Assembly: GCF_900005765.1 (NCBI RefSeq)
Contig: NC_041689.1
Coordinates: 186,001 to 250,000, forward strand
Length of the DNA: 64,000 nucleotides
Source: Plasmodium relictum
Taxonomy: Eukaryota; Apicomplexa; Aconoidasida; Haemosporida; Plasmodiidae
Reading direction: 5' to 3'
The number at the start of each line of letters is the position of its first letter. The stretch's first letter is position 1. The position numbers and the translations under genes are program-made. Under the pieces are notes generated by a model. That model was not told the origin of the DNA. It saw only the letters and a list, made by a program, of their open reading frames with translations, and did no database searches. Positions 1-11,001 of the stretch are shown here, one piece after another.

Positions 1-1893
1 AAAATTATTTTACTTAGAGAAGAAGCCAATTGGGTACCATATATATCTAATGCTTGTCTTAGCTAATAAAAAAAAAAATTGAACACAAATTATGATATTT
101 CAATTTTTTATTACAAGTCATTGTATATTATAATGTCTATATATTTGTGTTACTTGATAATCTGATAAACTTTCAAATTCTTGCGGTAGTTTTGTTTTTA
201 TATTGTTAAATGAATTTAATAAGCACTTTTTAATTATATTAGATAAATATTCTCCCTCCTAAGAAAAAAAAAAAAAAAACATTTTTAAGTTATTAGTAAA
301 TGTTTGTTAAAAAGGAAAAAAAAAAAAGAAAAAAAAAGATACTTTTATGCAATTTTTTTTTAAATTAGCAAAAGATATATCACTGCCTATGACATCTATT
401 CCCTGCAAATAAATAAAAATAAATTATCACATTTTTTTTTTTAAAAAAATCTGTTTATATACAAAATATTTTTTTCATGTACTAAAATCATTAAATTCCA
501 TGTAGACTTTTCTGATTTCTTTAAGTAAAATGTGTCACATATCTACAAAAAAAAAAAAAAGGCAAAAAGGGAAAAAGAAAAAAAAAAGAAAACTTATAAA
601 ATAAAATTTATATATTATAAAATGAAATAATATATATTAAGGAAATTAATACATGTTTTAGATCCTTAAAATATTCTAAATTAATTAATTCATCTAAATA
701 AATTTCATTAGAATTTTCCATCTATATCAGTAATAAAACATACATATAAATAAGTTAGGTATATTTTCAAATTTTATATTTATATTAAAAGATAAAATTT
801 TATAAGCCATAAAAATATAACCACAGAAAAAAGTTCCATTCCAAATTGAGGACCATATAACTTTAGAAAATTTCTAATATTTATTAAAAAAAAATAAAAA
901 AAAAATAAAAAAAGTTAAAAATTTTTAAATTATTTTAATTATATTTCATTTTACTTTTTTTTTTTTTTTTTTCTACTTGAAATCATTTGTTATAGAACAA
1001 TCGGTATTAGAACCGAAAAGAGGCATAGAATTTACATATCGTATTAAAAATATAATACCTATATTGGTATTTGGTGTATTTGTAAGAATTTTATCTGATT
1101 TTCTTACATCCATACATATATTTAAATTAAAATTATAAGAACTTAAGTGTTTTTTTTGAAATATCATAGATACACCATTATCAATTATTAAATTTAATAA
1201 ATGATCATCCTCAAAATGATCATCGCAAGAATATGTAAACTGTTCAGAATCACAGCAGCACTTAACATTAATATCTCTCTTCCATAAAAGTGCTAATTTT
1301 ATATATAAAAAAATTCTTTTATCATTAATAAATTTGTTATTAATTTTTAAAATAACTGATATTTCTACTGACCAATTCCATTCTCCATCAATATATTCCT
1401 TGAAATTTTGTACAAATGTGTGATTTAAACTTTTATCAATTACTAGCATAAATTCCCAAATTTTATTTTTTTCAACTTTTACTTTAATATGTAAAAATCC
1501 ATATGCTGTTTTAAAAGAATATAATAATATTGTTTTTAAACCTATTCCAAATTTTCCACATGTTTTACGTTTATCTTTTGATGTTAAAAACATTTCAGCA
1601 AAACTTTCCAAATCTTTAATCTGAATGCCTTCCCCATTATCTCTACATATTATTTCATAGAATGATAAATTTTTATTATATTCATTTATCAATATTTCAA
1701 TTTTTTTTTTTTTTTTTTTGTCTTCCTCGTCCTTTATATTAGATAAAGCATCAATAGAATTATCAAATAATTCTTTTACAGTCATAAATAGAGCATTTTC
1801 TTCGTAAAACCCTGTTACTGCTAAATTTTGATAAAAAAAAGAGTAAGTAGAATTATTTTTTTCATTAATACCATCCATACGAGAAATATACAC
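1..1893 (-). CDS. DNA topoisomerase VI subunit B (TopoVIB), spliced, 3' end beyond window
   Basis: GHKL-type ATPase subunit of a type IIB topoisomerase, which in other organisms pairs with a Spo11/TopoVIA subunit to pass one duplex through another. Exon 1 (977-1893) encodes 305 residues. It shows the N-box (KELFDNSIDA, residues 40-49), the Asp-Gly box (DNGEGI, 85-90) and the Gly box (GKFGIGLKT, 113-121) followed by a YSFKTAYG segment typical of TopoVIB. I read further exons on the same strand at 822-873 (donor could instead leave the exon end at 825), 653-721, 483-542, 343-402, 154-258 and 62 down to 14 or beyond. All have AG/GT borders and keep one open frame (pieces such as NFLKLYGPQFGMEL, GIDVIGSDIS and LRQALDIYGTQLASS). 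The last visible exon either ends at a GT at 12-13 or runs off the edge. Family assignment is strong; the small exons are my inference from phase agreement. Confidence 0.85.
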
Positions 1894-2318
1894 GATTAAA
1901 CATTCATCAAAATAAATAAAAAAAATTATTATTAACTTAAAAATTAAAATATATTAATTTATTTTCTTAATAAATTTTAGACACTATTCTTTGCGTTTTT
2001 TCTTTTTTTTTTTAAGAAAGTTTACTTCTTTTTTATCTCAATTTTAATTCCTTTATAAAAATTTCTTTATATTAAAACAAAAAAAAAAAAAAAAAAAAAA
2101 GTATATAAGTAAAATATCATTTAAACAACGGTGTACAAAAAAACTTGCACAATTATTAAGATAATATTGCATATGTACTACATTTATATTAATAAAAAAT
2201 AACCATATAATATATATACATATGTATATTTAATTGAAGTGAGTATACAAAACTTTATTCATTAAATATATATATATGTATATATATATAATAAAAATAA
2301 AATAAAGTAAAAAAATAA

Positions 2319-2321
<3 letters not shown>

Positions 2322-2375
<54 letters not shown>
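2322..2375. repeat. (TA)n microsatellite
   Basis: About 54 bp of uninterrupted alternating T-A. It sits 14 bp before a tetranucleotide array, so the two form a compound microsatellite that is probably length-polymorphic. Confidence 0.95.
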
Positions 2376-2380
<5 letters not shown>

Positions 2381-2388
2381 AAGCATAA

Positions 2389-2413
2389 ACAAATAAATAA
2401 ACAAATAAACAAA

Positions 2414-2496
<83 letters not shown>

Positions 2497-2498
2497 AT
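2389..2498. repeat. (AAAT)n tetranucleotide array
   Basis: About 110 bp of AAAT units. The first few units alternate with AAAC (around 2389-2411) and the remainder is nearly perfect. On the minus strand it translates as a spurious Leu-Phe-Ile-Tyr repeat. Confidence 0.95.
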
Positions 2499-2752
2499 GT
2501 AAGTATATAAATTTAGACACAAACAAATAGGTAATAATAATAATAAATAAAATGAATAAATTAATAATAGTTCAAAATACACATATAAATATAAATGGAA
2601 GATAATAGAATAAAGCAAAAAGATAATACAAATTATTGTTTTATATATTATTTGTAAATTATTTTAAAAAAAAATATTAATTTCAATTTTATAAAATAAA
2701 AATTTTATATTGCTTAAATTTCTTTAAAGATAAAATATATATAAAAAAATAT

Positions 2753-3950
2753 TCATATTTTATATATTGATAATGGAACAAATGGCATTTTGGTAATTTG
2801 AGCACTTTCTAATTTATTTAAAACATTCACTTTTATACTATTATTAATATTTGATTCTTCACTTTTTACATATCCCATTGCTATTGGTTTTTGTAGTAAT
2901 GGAGAAAAAACACTACTAGTAATAAATCCAATTTCTTCATCCGATCCATCATGAGAATAAACTTTTGAATTTTCTTTAGGAACGATATTAGAATTAATAA
3001 TTAAACCAACTCTTTTAATTTTTGTACCATTTTTTATTTGATCATTAATGATATTAGCTCCATTGAAATTTAGTTCTTTTAATCTTCTCTTCCCTAGTAC
3101 CCATTTGTAATTAGATTCAATGGGAGTAAAATTTTCATTAATGTCTTTTCCATATGTACAAAAGCCACTTTCTAATCGTAAGGTATTTTGAACTGCTAAT
3201 CCTCCTGGTTTTACTAAATCATTATTTAGAATAGATTCATACAATTCCTTAACATATTTAGTTGGTACTAATATATCAAAACCATCTTCACCTGTACATG
3301 TATATCTGTTTAATAAGCAGTTATTTATATTATTTAATTTAACTAAATTACTAGACATAAAACTAAAATTTTCTAAATTCAGATCTTTTGACAATTCATT
3401 TAATACATTGGTTGATTTACTTCCTTGAATACATATAGAGCTATGCGATTTATATTCTTCAATTTTTACATCTAATTTATTATTTTCTAAAAGTTGATCA
3501 TTTAAATATTTATAAACTTTATTTTTACATTGTATATTTAAGTATATTAATAAATAATTTTCTCTTAATATAATTATTATATCATCTATTATTCCTCCTT
3601 TTTCATTTAATAATAAACTTATTCTACATTCATTCTCCCATAAACCCTTAATGTCACTACCTACATATTTTTCTAAAAAATGCATTTTATCTTCCCCACT
3701 TATTTTTAAAATTGGTCTATATGTGAAATCAAATAATGAACAATTTGATCTTGTATGTAAGTGAGTTGTTATTAATGTATCATTTTTATATTCATCTGGG
3801 ATATAATAACCATGATGAATCTTAAAGATAGCATTATTCTTTTTATGAACATCGTATAAAGTAGTTTTTAATATTCCCTCCTTAGAAAAAAAAAAAAATT
3901 ATAAATAATATTTAAATAAAAGTATCGAATAATTAAATATATATTATTAA

Positions 3951-4001
<51 letters not shown>

Positions 4002-4194
4002 TTTATATAATTACTTAAAGTATTATATATTCATATATTAAAGTATTATTTTTAGAGACTATATTTAGTTTAATTATTTATCAAATAATAAATTTCTTTA
4101 TTTTTTATTTTTTTTTAAATTTTACCTTTTGTTTATTAATAGAGGAAAAACATCTAAATAAGAGTAATCTATTTTTATACTTAAATATTTTCAT
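2753..4194 (-). CDS. GCVT: Aminomethyltransferase, mitochondrial (glycine cleavage T-protein)
   Basis: Folate-binding T-protein, which moves the aminomethyl carbon of glycine to tetrahydrofolate in the mitochondrion. Two exons: 4126-4194 encodes a 23-residue start (MKIFKYKNRLLLFRCFSS...) rich in basic and hydrophobic residues, as expected of a mitochondrial presequence. After an intron with GT at 4124-4125 and AG at 3881-3882, exon 2 (2753-3880) runs to the stop in phase 0. The product is 398 residues, normal for the family. Recognisable segments are SLFDFTYRP, the LLNEKGGIIDD stretch, YTCTGEDGFDILVP, NTLRLESGFCTYGKD, FTPIESNYKWVLG and the C-terminal barrel (IGFITSSVFSPLLQKPIAMGYV). From family knowledge, the malaria parasite's cleavage system appears to lack a P-protein, so the physiological role is uncertain. 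An internal ATG at 3685 is not the start; the exon continues upstream with conserved sequence. Confidence 0.92.
3955..3999. repeat. (TA)n microsatellite in T-protein intron 1
   Basis: Roughly 45 bp of alternating T-A inside the single intron of the T-protein gene (3881-4125). Confidence 0.9.
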
Positions 4195-4822
4195 TTTTCA
4201 TTTTCTTTTTGTTAAAATTAAAATTCATATATATTTAGGTATGCATATACATATATAATAATTTAGTATTTATTTACTTATATTACAGAATTTATCAACA
4301 AATATATACATATTTTTTTATTTTAAAAATGTTATATTATTTATCCTTTTAATTTTTTTTTTTTTTTTAGTAAACGAATTAAATATAGTTAAAAAATATA
4401 AAAAATAAAAATAAAAAAAAAATAAAAAAATTGTTTAATTATATGTTATTAAGTAGGTCTTTCTAAAATTTTTATATTTTTTTTCATATATCCTCTTGTT
4501 TAGGATTTTAATTTTTTTTTTTTTTATTAATAACAAAATTTGATATCATTTCATAATTTTTAATTTTTAATAAATTTTATTATTATTTTGTTCTCTGTTT
4601 TAAAGTAGTAAGTTTTAAAACATATTAGTTTGTAGTATGATTTTTTTTTTTTTTTCTTTATGTTCTTATTATCATAAAAAAAAAAAAAAAATTAAATAAA
4701 ACATATTATACTGTTTTTTTTTTTAATGATTTTTATTTTTTTTTTATATATTTATTTGTTTGTTTTTTTCGTTTTTATCTTTTTTTTTTATTGGTATAAA
4801 TCAAAAATTTCTTATATAAAAG
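4195..4822. promoter_or_regulatory. Divergent intergenic region (T-protein / MOCS3-like)
   Basis: A 628-bp spacer between divergently transcribed genes, so it must carry promoters for both. Only poly-T/poly-A tracts are visible; no specific motif identified. Confidence 0.5.
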
Positions 4823-6376
4823 ATGTTGTATATCCCCTTTTTTAAAGAATACCTCCTTATTAATGTCGATTATATTAAGTATGGCTTATTTTTCCTTCTT
4901 GGTTATTATGTGAAAAAGATAATAGGATGTACAAAGAAAAGAATAAAAGTTAAAGTGAGAAATCCATATAATATATTAAAGAAATATTGTTATCTTTACA
5001 ATTTTTCATATAACAAAAATATAAAAAAAATGGAGAAAAGCTTATTCTATAAAAATTTAGATAAAGAAACTATTGAAAAACATGGAAAACATATAAACGT
5101 ATCTGATATCCCATTTCATTCATTTAATAAGATATTTCAAACTAAAGTATTAATTATTGGTATAGGAGGGTTAGGCTCTCCAGTTTGTTTATATTTAAGT
5201 AAATTTACTTTTAAGGAAATTGGACTAGTAGATGGAGATAAAGTAGAAAAATCAAACTTACATAGGCAAATAATACATAAAGAAAAACATATTGGTTTAA
5301 ATAAAACTATTTCTGCTAAATTAACAATACAAGATATTGATAAGGATGTTAATATTATTTGTTATCCTTTTTATTTAGATAAAACAAATGGTTTAAATAT
5401 TATTAAAGACTATGATATTGTTATAGATTGCACTGATAATATAAATAGTAGATTTTTGATTAATGATTTATGCATTTTGTATAAAAAGAAATTAATTTTT
5501 GGGAGTGCTTTAGGCTTATATGGGCAAGTAAATGTTTTCAATTTAAGTGAAAATTCTTCTAATTGTTATAGATGCTTAAAAAATTTTAATAATCACAAAG
5601 AAAATAATGATTGCGATGAAAATGGAATTTTATCTACTGTTACTGGAGTTATTGGTCTACTACAGGCAAATGAAGCTGTTAAGTTAGCGGCAAATTTAAA
5701 TAACGAAATACTAAAAAAATTTCTTACATATAATAGTTTTTCAAGTACAGTTCCATTTGAAACATTAAATATTAATCATAAAAATAAAAATTGTATTTGT
5801 TCTAATAAAAATTTTAAAGAATTATATAATTTTATTATAAATAATGATTATAGCAGTAGTATTAAGAAATGTGGGTATGTAACTTCTTATAAGTATGATA
5901 TAGAAGCTTTTGATTTCCTAGATATTTTAAACAACAATTTTAATTTTTTTAAATTTCCTATTGATCACTTATGCATTTTAGATGTGAGAAAATACAACAA
6001 TGCAAATGTATATGGAATAAAAAATTCTATAAGATGGAGCTTTTATGATATTATCGAATTAATTAATGATAATGCTAGTAATAAAAATAAATTAATTAAT
6101 ACTATTTTTGAAAAATTAAAAATATCGTCTTTAAAAGGAAATATAGTCATTATTGTTATTTGTAGAAAAGGTATTGATTCTTTAAAAATAACAAAACATT
6201 TTAATGATATTTTTGCAATTGAAAACAAAAAAATCAACAATAATTACGAACATAATTTAATAAGATTCAGTGAAAATACTGATTATATGAAAGATAAGCA
6301 AATTTTTGCCTACAATATTAAAGGAGGTTATCTTGAACTTAAAAAAAAAATATTTAAAAATTTACCTTTTTTATAA
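4823..6376 (+). CDS. MOCS3/Uba4-like E1 adenylyltransferase with C-terminal rhodanese domain
   Basis: Single-exon protein of 517 residues. The E1/ThiF domain has the nucleotide loop GIGGLGS (113-119), the LVDGD acidic pair (135-139), the DNxxxR motif (CTDNINSR, 203-210), a zinc CxxC (CYRC, 248-251) and a Cys (C264) just before ENGILSTVTGVIG, where the family's transfer cysteine usually lies. A C-terminal rhodanese domain follows, with LDVR (386-389) and active loop CRKGID (447-452; the candidate persulfide Cys is C447). Proteins of this build activate a ubiquitin-like sulfur carrier and load it with sulfur for tRNA thiolation or molybdopterin synthesis. Unusual features are an N-terminal hydrophobic segment (about residues 20-34), suggesting a membrane anchor, and a second metal pair that reads CxC (CIC, 324-326) rather than CxxC. 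Which pathway it serves cannot be told from sequence. Confidence 0.88.
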   Translation: MLYIPFFKEYLLINVDYIKYGLFFLLGYYVKKIIGCTKKRIKVKVRNPYNILKKYCYLYNFSYNKNIKKMEKSLFYKNLDKETIEKHGKHINVSDIPFHSFNKIFQTKVLIIGIGGLGSPVCLYLSKFTFKEIGLVDGDKVEKSNLHRQIIHKEKHIGLNKTISAKLTIQDIDKDVNIICYPFYLDKTNGLNIIKDYDIVIDCTDNINSRFLINDLCILYKKKLIFGSALGLYGQVNVFNLSENSSNCYRCLKNFNNHKENNDCDENGILSTVTGVIGLLQANEAVKLAANLNNEILKKFLTYNSFSSTVPFETLNINHKNKNCICSNKNFKELYNFIINNDYSSSIKKCGYVTSYKYDIEAFDFLDILNNNFNFFKFPIDHLCILDVRKYNNANVYGIKNSIRWSFYDIIELINDNASNKNKLINTIFEKLKISSLKGNIVIIVICRKGIDSLKITKHFNDIFAIENKKINNNYEHNLIRFSENTDYMKDKQIFAYNIKGGYLELKKKIFKNLPFL

Positions 6377-7588
6377 CAGTTAACAAAACAAAATAAACAA
6401 TGACTTACTTTTAATTGGAATATTCTTTATAATATTATATATATATTTAAATCATTTGTTTTAATGCTATTTTAAAAATTAAAATTTTTTTTTAATGTAT
6501 TTTGTAATTAACTACTCAAATATTTTTTTAATAATCTAAAATTATGTTTTTAATATATATTTTTTAAGTTATTTTATAAACTAGCTTCAATTAATTTTTT
6601 TTTTTTTTTTTTTTGTAAAACATCTCTTATAACCGTTTTAAATTATTCTTTATATTATTATAATTTTAAAACATTTTACTTCTTTGAGTTATTAATAATT
6701 ATTATAAAAATTAGTCCTTAACTTATAGTTGTTAATTTCTTCTTATGAAAAATAATATAAGTTGTATTTTTATTCTTTGTTCAATTAAATTATTTTAATT
6801 TATCTTTTTTTTTTTCGCAAATGTATTTATTAATGTTGATAATATACATTTTCACTAGAAGCATTTAATTTTATAAAATAACTTTTATAAAATATTCTAT
6901 ATAATTTGTTCTAATATTCACATTTATATAAAATAGCTTTTTATATTCTTTTATAGCAAATGAATAGTAAAAAAAAAAAAAATACTTTTCAAAATTTTTT
7001 TTCATATATTTAGTTCTATATATAAAAATTTTGTATAAGTTTTAGGAATATTATCTTAAAATTAAAAAAAAAATTCATATTAAAACAAATAAAAAGTTTT
7101 AATATAATTTAAAGAAAAAAGAAAAAAAAATACCTATTTTATTTTAAATATCGTTAATATAGATAAGTTTTGTTGAATTTTAACTTTTGAATTATATGTA
7201 TTTGCATATATTAAAAAAAAAAAAAAAATAAAATAAAATAAATATAAAAAAAAATATAAAAATTAAACAAAAAAAAAAAAATAAAATAAAATATTAAATA
7301 AAAATAATAAATAAAAAATATGGAATGAAGAAAGAAATAATAAAATAAAAATAAAGGAAAGAATAATTTATAATAAAAAGAAAATTTCAATAAATACTTT
7401 AAATAATTAAGAATAAACAAGTAAAAAATATAAATTTTTAAGTTATTAGTGATATAAAAAAAAAAATGAAATAAAATTGTAAGAATAAAGAAGAAATGAG
7501 ATATCTATTATTTTTAGCTCATTTCCTCAAATAAATTAATTATATTAATGTTTAATAGTATATAGAATTTTTATAATATTCTATAGAA
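6377..7588. other. Intergenic between two plus-strand genes
   Basis: About 1.2 kb of A/T-rich sequence with homopolymers. It must hold the 3' UTR of the MOCS3-like gene and the promoter of the next gene. A Phe/Tyr-rich frame on the minus strand near 7211-7420 is low-complexity and not credible as a gene. Confidence 0.6.
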
Positions 7589-9355
7589 ATGAATCTAAAG
7601 GATTTACTTCATAATGAAATCATTATACTTAAAATAACTGAATTTTTAACTATTGTAGAAATTCAAAATTTAATTATATCTTTGAGAATTAATGTAAAAA
7701 CGAATTTTTATTTTATGAGAGAATGTTTATCTTTGTTATATATACAAAATGTAGGAAAAGATATATGCGAATTTAAAAACGAAAATGATAGTAATAATAT
7801 AAGTAATATATATGACAGTAATAATATGAATGATAGTAATCATATATATGATGGTAATAATATAGAAGCACATGAAAGTACTAATTATAGCATTAATGAC
7901 GTGGAAGAAACAAATATAATTACATATGATGATGAAAATGATGAATATTTATATGACAAAGATTATGGAGAAAACATTCTAAATAAGAAAGATGTAGATA
8001 TTATGAAAAATTATGTAGATGATGTAAATACTCCTAAAAATAATGAAAATATCTTATTTTATTTTAATGGGAATATTAAGGAACGAAGTAATTTTTATGA
8101 AATTAACAAAAAAAATTATACGGCTGTTCAGGAAATAACAAAAGATTTGAATTTTTACTATGAAAAAGATGAATATGAAGATTTTTATAAATACTGGTTA
8201 TATATACATTTAAGTAATGAGATAATAGATATAGAAAAAGAACTAGATACTTTTTTTAATATTAAAAAAAACATGCCTGTTAATAGAAATAATAAATTGC
8301 ATTTTGATGTTTTTCAAATGTTTAAATTTAAAGGAAAATACTATTCTTTTTTTGATGTTCCTTGGATTTCTATTTATTTTGAATTTTCTTTAAATGCAAT
8401 TTGTTGCTTTTGTAATGTTAAAGTTGACGAAAATTCCACATGTATTTTTTCAGAAAATTTTGATTTATGTGTATCTAACAAGAAGTTACTGAAATATTTT
8501 AATGAAATTAATAGTGATAATTATAATAACTTTAATGATAATTATGAAAATAATTTTAATAGTATTAATAACAATGAAGACTACAAGCATATTACAAAAA
8601 GAAGAAAATGTAATAGTGAATTATATTGCGAAAAAATTGATAATGAATTTTCAATTATTCGAAAAACGCATATATTTTGCGATGATTGCGTTAAATTATT
8701 TGATTATAGATCAAATATAAATACAATTTTTGATGCTATAAAAAAAGATTATGATTTGTTAAAACAACTAAACATAATAAATAAAACGTTTAAATTACCA
8801 AGAAGTCTTTTTTGTATATGTAATTATTTTTTTTTTAAGGACAAATATATTACTTTTTTTAAAAAAGTTAGTAACAATTTACAAAATAATAGGAGGGTTT
8901 TAAAGAAGAAATTGATAAATAATTTTATTTTTTCCTTTAGCCTAAATTTTTATAAATTTGTTATTCGTTCTTTACTATTATGTGATGATAAAGAAATATT
9001 TTCTCAGGAAAATATATTCCTATTCGGATTTTATGTAAAGTATATAAATTTATTAAAATTATTTAGTAGCCCACGTATTATGCATATTTATTTTTCTTTT
9101 AATGTTATATTTGAAAAAATTAAAAAATTACAACATTTTTATAAGCATAAATACTTTTCAAGATTATCCAAAGTTTTACATTTCGATGTTATAGCTATAA
9201 TTGAAAAATTAAAATGTTCAAAATCCAAAAACATATATAAAGATCTTTCTAAGCATATTTATAATTATTTAAATGAAGAAATTTTGTTAAAACCTAGTTA
9301 TGACGAAATATATAAATACTTTTTTCAGTGTGTTCAGAAATATAAATTTTCGTAA
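7589..9355 (+). CDS. Conserved protein with F-box-like N-terminus and Cys pairs
   Basis: 588 residues in one exon; no certain family. The first about 45 residues (LLHNEIIILKITEFLTIVEI...) have the Leu/Ile spacing of an F-box, which would link it to an SCF-type ubiquitin ligase, but this is a weak pattern match. Residues 65-110 are an Asn/Asp/Ser-rich low-complexity insert (repeated SNNI and YDSNN). The central part carries CCFC (272-275), CDDC (364-367) and CIC (409-411). With other cysteines nearby these could bind zinc. The C-terminal 170 residues are Lys/Phe/Leu-rich and predicted helical. The next gene on this strand is more than 1.8 kb away. Confidence 0.7.
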   Translation: MNLKDLLHNEIIILKITEFLTIVEIQNLIISLRINVKTNFYFMRECLSLLYIQNVGKDICEFKNENDSNNISNIYDSNNMNDSNHIYDGNNIEAHESTNYSINDVEETNIITYDDENDEYLYDKDYGENILNKKDVDIMKNYVDDVNTPKNNENILFYFNGNIKERSNFYEINKKNYTAVQEITKDLNFYYEKDEYEDFYKYWLYIHLSNEIIDIEKELDTFFNIKKNMPVNRNNKLHFDVFQMFKFKGKYYSFFDVPWISIYFEFSLNAICCFCNVKVDENSTCIFSENFDLCVSNKKLLKYFNEINSDNYNNFNDNYENNFNSINNNEDYKHITKRRKCNSELYCEKIDNEFSIIRKTHIFCDDCVKLFDYRSNINTIFDAIKKDYDLLKQLNIINKTFKLPRSLFCICNYFFFKDKYITFFKKVSNNLQNNRRVLKKKLINNFIFSFSLNFYKFVIRSLLLCDDKEIFSQENIFLFGFYVKYINLLKLFSSPRIMHIYFSFNVIFEKIKKLQHFYKHKYFSRLSKVLHFDVIAIIEKLKCSKSKNIYKDLSKHIYNYLNEEILLKPSYDEIYKYFFQCVQKYKFS

Positions 9356-9484
9356 ATTTTTTGTTTTAAGTTTTAATAAATTTTTATGTAAATAAAAAAT
9401 TAATGCATTATTTTTTTAAATTACATTATATAAGAATCTATTATTTTTACGTAACATATTTATTTGTTTATTTTTTTAATAGTT

Positions 9485-9532
<48 letters not shown>

Positions 9533-10048
9533 AATGCTGTTTAATATTTCATAGTATTTTTTTAAAAATATTTACTTTTCCTATTTGTAGAAATATAATA
9601 TTTCTTTTTTTTTTTTCTTTATTTATGAGTTTTTATTAGTTTTTCTACCTTTTCTTTTTACAAAAATATAACTTTAAAATTCTTTAAATAAAAAAAAAGA
9701 TAATTTTTTGTATTTCAAAATATTAAATAACTATTGAAAACTTAAAATTAAAAAAGAAAACCAAATTTCCATTATTAATTAATGTGAAAGTGTCTATATA
9801 AATAAATTTTTTTTTCTCTAAATTTGATAAAAAAAAAAAAAAAAGATAAATAATATAATCCTAATATTTTTCTTTTTTTGTACATTTTATTTTATCTTTA
9901 AAAGAAATGAAAATTATCTTCATATATCCTATTTATATCTTTAATTTTCTTGTGAATCTTCTCATATACATTTTTTAATTATTCTTTTAAATTTTTAATC
10001 ACTTTTATTTACTATTTCTTTGTATTTTTTTCTGCAAATTAAAAAATA
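9356..10048. other. Convergent intergenic region
   Basis: 3' flanks of two genes pointing at each other. Contains a (TA)n tract at 9488-9529 and many homopolymers. No gene seen. Confidence 0.6.
9488..9529. repeat. (TA)n microsatellite
   Basis: About 42 bp of perfect alternating T-A in the 3' flank of the F-box-like gene. Confidence 0.9.
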
Positions 10049-11001
10049 TTAAGATAATTTATTATGTTCAGGTATGTCAAATAAATCTCCGTGATAGCAT
10101 ATTAAATAACAAGAAGCAAGAAACCCTGATACTCTTAAAATAATCTTCCATTTATCTGAAAGTAAATCTTTAGGTCTTTCTCGAAGCATACCAGGATAAA
10201 ACATTTTGTAACAAATATTAAAGGTTAATAAAAGATTAGTAAAAAAAAAAAAAACTAAAATCCAAATAAAAGTATAAATTATATAAATAAGAAAAATAAA
10301 AATAAAAAATCAAATATATATATACATATATATATAAAATATATTAAAAATAGAGTATACTTTTTGAATACTTTTATATAAAAATTAAAAAAAAATAACA
10401 GAAATATAATTATATACTGCCGCTTTTTTTCTTATATTCTTTTTTAACAAAAATTTTACTAGTGTTTTAATATATTTATAGTTATATAATTATTAATTTT
10501 TTTTTTATTTTTAAAATAATAGCTTTTATAAATGTTTTAACTCAAAAAAAAAAAATATAAAAAACTGTAGAACAATTTTTTTTTTTTTTAATTTATAATT
10601 TTGTTGTTGAATGCTTTTGCCTAAATTAAAAAAAAAAAAAAAAAATTTTCTTTTTTATTTTTTCATTAATTAAATAAAAATAATTTCTATTAAATTGAAA
10701 TTTCATAAAATATTTATTATTTAAAATTGAAGATATTATAATACAAGAGTTTATTTCATACTTTTCAAGAATTTACGCATATATATCATATATATATTTA
10801 TATTTATCAAAATTCTATAAGATCTTATTCGTAATGTATGTTTTAGAAATTTAAAAACTTAAAATTATTTACCTGCATTTGAATATATTTCAATACTTTT
10901 TTCTAAGATATTTTCCTTTTTTATTTTAACGCTAATACATAATAAAAAATTTAGAAATTATAATAATAATAATATTTATACATAAAATTCTTTTTGCTCA
11001 T
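10049..11001 (-). CDS. Small three-exon membrane protein, 94 residues
   Basis: Not recognised by family. Exons on the minus strand are 10982-11001 (20 nt), 10873-10931 (59 nt) and 10049-10254 (206 nt). Each junction has GT/AG borders (GTATAAAT...TTAG; GTAAAT...TTTTAG) and the phases match exactly (AT+C, G+TT), giving 285 nt ending at a stop. The protein begins MSKKNFIVKIKKENILEK, then an amphipathic stretch. Two hydrophobic segments (about 27-42 and 64-80) flank a loop MFYPGMLRERPKDLLSDKW, and the tail is GDLFDIPEHNKLS. This looks like a small hairpin membrane protein; small subunits of mitochondrial inner-membrane complexes have this shape, but that is inference only. The Phe run at residues 28-31 comes from a T14 tract right at the acceptor. 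The gene is head-to-head with mitochondrial S17, 230 bp apart. If the splicing is wrong, a 51-residue version starting at 10204 would remain. Confidence 0.65.

Larger units (their letters stand above)
1894..2752. other. Intergenic, microsatellite-rich
   Basis: Lies upstream of TopoVIB and downstream of the T-protein gene, both on the minus strand. It holds homopolymer A runs and two adjacent microsatellites (listed separately). Open frames here are only translations of those repeats. No gene seen. Confidence 0.7.

Noticed and set aside
2230-2618. Two overlapping minus-strand frames rich in Leu-Phe-Ile-Tyr
   Set aside because: They are translations of the (TA)n and (AAAT)n microsatellites, without any non-repeat domain.
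7211-7420. 69-residue Phe/Tyr-rich minus-strand frame
   Set aside because: Produced by A-rich intergenic sequence; composition is that of noncoding DNA.
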